A DNA stretch of 64,000 bases, from the NCBI GenBank assembly GCA_017483605.1, contig JAFUWG010000015.1, positions 1-64,000 on the forward strand, read 5' to 3'. The DNA comes from Bacteroidaceae bacterium (GTDB taxonomy: Bacteria; Bacteroidota; Bacteroidia; Bacteroidales; Bacteroidaceae). Every line of letters starts with the position of its first letter. The first letter of the stretch is position 1. A program made the position numbers and the translations under genes. Below are positions 61,006 through 64,000 of the stretch, one piece after another. Under the pieces are notes generated by a model. The model made no database searches, was not told the DNA's origin, and worked only from the letters and a program-made list of their open reading frames with translations.

Positions 61006-61950
61006 ATGAAGAAGTCTGCTTTAACATTGTCTGTACTGTTGCTTGCGATGCAAGCACTGATCTATTCATGTGATTCCAGTTCAGAAACTGCGACACGAAT
61101 TGCCGAAGTTGAGAAAAAGTATCAAGACAGTATTGCTGCATTAAAAGAAGTCTTGAATGAAAAACAAAAACAAATAGACTTGCTAAGTTACCCTGCAGAC
61201 CAGAGGCTGCAGAAGGTAAAAGAACTAATTGAGGCGGGAGACTTTGACAAAGCATCGACAGAAATAGTACAGTTACAGAAACTCTTCCCAAAATCGCAAG
61301 AAGCATTGGCTTCCTCCACTCTCATATCAAAAATAAGCGAATTGAAAGAAGCAAAACGCAAGGAAGAAGAAAGGATAAAGGCACTTGGCTTTAAGGCTTT
61401 GAATATTGTTCAGAATGTAACAATCGCCGAGAACAAGATTTCATTCTCTAATTGTAAAATTGGTCTGAAGTACACACATGATGTCTATCCTACATATACT
61501 GGTTCTGAATGGAGGGAGCATACGGCAGACAAGGGGAGTAGTTTTATGTCCTACAACATGGACATCACTTCATCATCAAAAGACCCTAACATACCTACCA
61601 TCGCGTTCTATTCAATCGATGGTGACAAACTAACCTACCAAAATACGTTCTGGGTGAATTTTGCCCGATGGAACGACTATGGATGCTACTTAGGCAATGA
61701 ACCAGACCATAAAAATGATTTTGCGAAAGTTAGCACTGTAAAATTCAGGTTGGGTGCTCAACTTGAAGACCACTATTTTAAGGAGCCTTATATCGTAGTG
61801 CTAAAAAAAGCAAACACACTTTCCAGACACTATGACAGATTTGAAAACCCTCCTGTTTCATATTCGGGCGATGATGGATATCCTTCAAGATTAAGCATCG
61901 AAGATTTTAACAATGGACAATATGTTGCATTAAAAGTTGCTAATTTATAA
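61006..61950 (+). CDS. Lipoprotein with coiled-coil N-terminal part
   Basis: 314 residues. Signal peptide KKSALTLSVLLLAMQALIYS with lipobox IYSC (Cys22). Residues about 28-130 are charged, helical and coiled-coil-like (ATRIAEVEKKYQDSIAALKE, KVKELIEAGDFDKASTEIVQL resembling a TPR-like unit). The C-terminal half is beta-rich (KISFSNCKIGLKYTHDVYP, TIAFYSIDGDKLTYQNTFWV). No family recognised. It is transcribed from the second 103-bp repeat through a structured leader. More AT-rich than menA or malQ. Confidence 0.75.
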   Translation: MKKSALTLSVLLLAMQALIYSCDSSSETATRIAEVEKKYQDSIAALKEVLNEKQKQIDLLSYPADQRLQKVKELIEAGDFDKASTEIVQLQKLFPKSQEALASSTLISKISELKEAKRKEEERIKALGFKALNIVQNVTIAENKISFSNCKIGLKYTHDVYPTYTGSEWREHTADKGSSFMSYNMDITSSSKDPNIPTIAFYSIDGDKLTYQNTFWVNFARWNDYGCYLGNEPDHKNDFAKVSTVKFRLGAQLEDHYFKEPYIVVLKKANTLSRHYDRFENPPVSYSGDDGYPSRLSIEDFNNGQYVALKVANL

Positions 61951-62100
61951 GAATATAACAACATGTCATACCCTGCTTAATCTCATGATTTAACATGAAT
62001 TCGACGAAAATAAAAATAGATAGAAATCATTGCCTAAATATTAGGAAATTAGCGACGGCTTTAGCAAATTTGTAGTGACCAAACAACTATATAAACCAAT

Positions 62101-62119
62101 GTGAGTTCGTTGAACTCAC
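62101..62119. terminator. Hairpin downstream of the lipoprotein gene
   Basis: GTGAGTTC and GAACTCAC arms with a short loop, then GTTAATTT. It may be a weak terminator; it lies 150 nt after the stop. Confidence 0.4.
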
Positions 62120-62174
62120 GTTAATTTAGCACGAAAGTAATCAATAATAATGAAAACCACAGCCATTATTTATC

Positions 62175-62235
62175 GTACCCCTCGGGTACGCTGTGGTGTA
62201 CCCCTCGGGTACGGCACGGCGAACCCGAGGGGTAC
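62175..62235. repeat. 23-bp-period triple palindrome, GTACCC family (second locus)
   Basis: 15-mers at 62175, 62198 and 62221 (period exactly 23): GTACCCCTCGGGTAC twice, then GAACCCGAGGGGTAC, the reverse complement with one mismatch. Spacers GCTGTGGT and GGCACGGC. Same unit and layout as 43173-43233. It lies between the lipoprotein and HU-like genes; the rest of 61951-62322 shows no gene. Confidence 0.9.
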
Positions 62236-62322
62236 GATTTGTTAACCGTTGAGGTATCTATACAGAAATTGGGGAAAGAAGTGTTTGCAAATGGCTTAAT
62301 ATGAGCCAGTTGCAGAAAGGTA

Positions 62323-62353
62323 TTGACTTTGGCGAAAAAATGTTGTATCTTTG
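62323..62353 (+). promoter_or_regulatory. Promoter of the HU-like gene
   Basis: TTG at 62323-62325, a 20-bp spacer, and TATCTTTG at 62346-62353; about 80 nt before the ATG. Confidence 0.7.
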
Positions 62354-62432
62354 CAGTGTAAAAACAGAAGAAAAAGAGTGTTGAAAGTATTAGTTAACAT
62401 TCGGTATTAACCCGCAAAAAAGTTTCATAACC

Positions 62433-62837
62433 ATGAGTATCGCTTACCGTAAAGTGAAGAGACAAGTCATCAACCCCGACCACACAACCCGTGAGGCATG
62501 GCTGATGCAACAGGTGTGCCCTATGCCTGTATCATTCGAGGATTTTGTGAAAGAATGCATGATGTCACAAGGCGTGGCACAAGCACAAGTGAAAGGCATT
62601 GCCTGTGCCATGTCTGACCGATTGCGGCACTATTTGAGTTTGGGACACAGCGTACAGATTGGCGGCATTGGCACGTTGAGACCTGTTTTCAATGCAACAA
62701 GTGCCGAATCGGCTGAACAACTCAGTGCCAAGTGCATACACTCCGTGAAAGTGCGTTTTTATCCCCACAAGGAATTTCAAGAAACGCTGAAAAAGATGGA
62801 GTTTGAGGATGTGGAGATGCTGGATGAAGAAGAGTGA
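62433..62837 (+). CDS. HU-like DNA-binding protein (HU-HIG type)
   Basis: 134 residues. SIAYRKVKRQVINPDHTTREAW, then SFEDFVKECMMSQGVAQAQVKGIACAMSDRLRHYLSLGHSVQIGGIGTL: the helical dimerisation region and the G-x-V-x-I-x-GIGTL turn of the HU/IHF fold, followed by a beta-arm and a very acidic C-terminus (EFEDVEMLDEEE). This is the Bacteroidetes HU-like family that is larger than classical HU. A nucleoid or regulatory role is likely. Strong promoter; transcript end in the convergent hairpin. Confidence 0.85.
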   Translation: MSIAYRKVKRQVINPDHTTREAWLMQQVCPMPVSFEDFVKECMMSQGVAQAQVKGIACAMSDRLRHYLSLGHSVQIGGIGTLRPVFNATSAESAEQLSAKCIHSVKVRFYPHKEFQETLKKMEFEDVEMLDEEE

Positions 62838-62839
62838 AA

Positions 62840-62953
62840 AAATAAAGTGAAAAGTGAAAAATTTGCTACCGCACTTGTTAGTCATTCTGTTGGCTTACTG
62901 CTGCGGCAGCAAATTTTTCACTTTTCACTCTTCACTTTTCACTTTATTTTTAA
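62840..62953. terminator. Bidirectional terminator / long inverted repeat between HU-like gene and nadC
   Basis: AAATAAAGTGAAAAGTGAAA followed by AATTTGCT on the left, and AGCAAATTTTTCACTTTTCAC then TTCACTTTTCACTTTATTT on the right: a long hairpin in which the right arm holds two copies of the TTCACTTTTCAC unit. It ends in T-rich runs in both directions. Confidence 0.75.
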
Positions 62954-62957
62954 TTTT

Positions 62958-63836
62958 CTATTTCTTGATAATCAACTTATCACTTCCTGCTGCCTTAAAA
63001 CTCATGTCAAGCCCTTTGACCGAGTGGGTCAAGGCACCGAAGGAAATGAAGTCAACACCTGCTTTGGCATAGGGAATCATGGTGTCGAAGGTGATGCCGC
63101 CTGAAGATTCGGTTTCGGCACGACCAGCCACAAGTTTGACCGCCTTTTCGGTGTCTTCGGGTGTGAAGTTGTCGAACATGATGCGGTCGCAACCTTCGGC
63201 AAGGGCTTCTTCGAGTTCCTTGAAGTTACGCACCTCGCACTCGATTTTCAGGTCTTTCCCGTGGTCCTTGCAGTATTGCTTGGCACGGCTGATGGCATTG
63301 TGAACACCACCACAGAAGTCTATGTGATTGTCTTTCAGCAGAATCATATCGAAGAGTCCGATGCGGTGGTTCATGCCGCCACCAATCTTCACGGCTTCCT
63401 TCTCCAGCATACGCATACCAGGGGTGGTCTTGCGAGTGTCGAGCACACGCGTCTTGGTGCCAGCATCGATGAGTGCTTGCTGGTACTTGTGCGTCATCGT
63501 AGCAATGCCACTCATGCGCTGGAGGATGTTGAGCATCAGGCGTTCCGTCTGAAGAAGGCTCTGCTCTTTTCCTTTCACCGACATGACGATGTCACCAGGT
63601 TTCACGTGAGCACCGTCCTCAATATACACCTCCACTTCCATCGTGGGGTCGAAACGGCGGAACACTTCTTTCGCAATCTCCACACCGGCGAAGATGCCCT
63701 CTTCCTTGATGAGCAACTTGCTTTCTCCGTAAGCATCTGCAGGGATGCAACAAAGGGTTGTGTGGTCACCGTCGCCAATGTCTTCGGCAAAGGCGAGGTC
63801 GATAAGCCTATCGTTTAGTTCTGAGACGCTTAACAT
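62958..63836 (-). CDS. nadC: Nicotinate-nucleotide pyrophosphorylase (quinolinate phosphoribosyltransferase)
   Basis: 292 residues from the ATG at 63836 (SVSELNDRLIDLAFAEDIGDGD); an extension to 63881 is less likely. Family stretches: GDHTTLCCIPAD, SLLQTERLMLNILQRMSGIATMTH, VLDTRKTTPGMRMLEKEAVKIGGGMNHR (active-site Arg/His/Lys cluster), ILLKDNHI, IECEVRN and MFDNFTPE, ending ESSGGITFDTM and DFISFGALTHSVKGLDMS. It condenses quinolinate with PRPP to give NaMN and CO2 for de novo NAD synthesis. nadA and nadB are not in the window. Confidence 0.95.
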   Translation of the reverse strand: MLSVSELNDRLIDLAFAEDIGDGDHTTLCCIPADAYGESKLLIKEEGIFAGVEIAKEVFRRFDPTMEVEVYIEDGAHVKPGDIVMSVKGKEQSLLQTERLMLNILQRMSGIATMTHKYQQALIDAGTKTRVLDTRKTTPGMRMLEKEAVKIGGGMNHRIGLFDMILLKDNHIDFCGGVHNAISRAKQYCKDHGKDLKIECEVRNFKELEEALAEGCDRIMFDNFTPEDTEKAVKLVAGRAETESSGGITFDTMIPYAKAGVDFISFGALTHSVKGLDMSFKAAGSDKLIIKK

Positions 63837-64000
63837 AATCGGAAGGTTTTTTATTGTTTTCAAAATACCATGCCAACCCAATCTTCAAGCCAGCCTTGGT
63901 GTAGTCGGCAAAATTGTTCGTCGAGATGTCACAATAGAGCGATGGCTCGATGGTGAGATGACGATTGAGGAAGAAGCAGTAGCCAAGTTCGGGAGTGACC
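63808..64000 (-). CDS. Outer-membrane beta-barrel protein, C-terminal end only
   Basis: A minus-strand frame enters from the right edge and stops at 63808. It reads VTPELGYCFFLNRHLTIEP then YCDISTNNFADYTKAGLKIG and LAWYFENNKKPSDYV, with amphipathic strands and an aromatic-rich penultimate strand as in small outer-membrane barrels. Its end overlaps the start of nadC by 29 nt, so the two are probably cotranscribed. Only about 63 residues are visible; no further identity can be given. Confidence 0.65.
   Translation of the reverse strand, partial: VTPELGYCFFLNRHLTIEPSLYCDISTNNFADYTKAGLKIGLAWYFENNKKPSDYVKRLRTKR

Noticed and set aside
62838..62957. CRISPR-like or coding signal in the GTGAAAAGTGAAA repeats
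   Set aside because: These are the arms of a single terminator-type inverted repeat between convergent genes; there are no spacers.

Overview
The window looks like a chromosomal segment of a Bacteroidales bacterium, most likely a Prevotellaceae member. The reasons are: many genes preceded by the Bacteroidetes -7 box TAnnTTTG, often with TTTG or TTG 19-20 bp upstream; an UpxY-type NusG paralogue heading a surface-polysaccharide locus; a 4-alpha-glucanotransferase with two N-terminal starch-binding domains; a lipoprotein SGNH hydrolase; a TonB-receptor-like barrel; and HU-like DNA-binding and YccF proteins typical of the phylum. The genus is an inference. No rRNA, tRNA, CRISPR array or insertion sequence was recognised.

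Positions 1-17.7 kb (minus strand) hold a Wzx/Wzy-type capsule or O-antigen locus. Reading with transcription: UpxY antiterminator, a small DUF3791/DUF3990 cassette with its own promoter, Wzx flippase, ATP-grasp ligase, NAD-dependent epimerase, WecE-type sugar aminotransferase, GT4 glycosyltransferase, Wzy polymerase, hexapeptide acyltransferase, WbsX (GH99-like), a TarI/IspD-like cytidylyltransferase, an SGNH lipoprotein, an SDR epimerase, a TagF-like glycerophosphotransferase, a frameshifted acyltransferase-3 gene, a WecG/TagA glycosyltransferase and the start of a nucleotidyltransferase-family gene. The cytidylyltransferase plus TagF-like pair suggests a polyol-phosphate (teichoic-acid-like) component. 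The acyltransferase is broken at a G9 tract and would be intact at G8.

Positions 17.9-36.5 kb hold a repeat-rich intergenic zone, malQ and a DUF5715 gene (plus), then two minus-strand operons. One runs from a very long double sensor kinase through cobalamin genes (cobD-type decarboxylase, cbiB) and an SSS symporter to a solitary DNA cytosine methyltransferase. The other is a FAD oxidoreductase, a GH105 hydrolase and a MATE exporter. Positions 36.9-42.2 kb carry a tightly coupled housekeeping operon (dnaX, trmB, mrp, an RluA-type pseudouridine synthase). Positions 42.3-52.2 kb carry outer-membrane and secreted proteins, phosphoglucomutase, a PIN-domain protein, a second DUF3791/DUF3990 cassette, a GH2 beta-galactosidase and YccF. 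Positions 52.7-64 kb carry menA, a CPBP protease, a TonB-receptor-like protein, a ToxR-like membrane regulator with a C69 peptidase, an SDR, a MntA-HepT toxin-antitoxin module, a lipoprotein, an HU-like protein, nadC and a partial barrel protein.

The most unusual signals are: (1) six intergenic arrays with an exact or near-exact 23-bp period whose unit sequences differ between loci, three of them built as two direct 15-bp near-palindromes plus one inverted copy, and a seventh array with a 21-bp period; (2) the three-gene DUF3791-DUF3990-small-protein cassette present twice with the same order and the same ATGA coupling; (3) a MntA-HepT module bracketed by two identical 103-bp repeats, each made of an intrinsic terminator followed by a complete promoter; (4) a single 1541-codon reading frame that joins two complete sensor kinases; and (5) the G9 tract.
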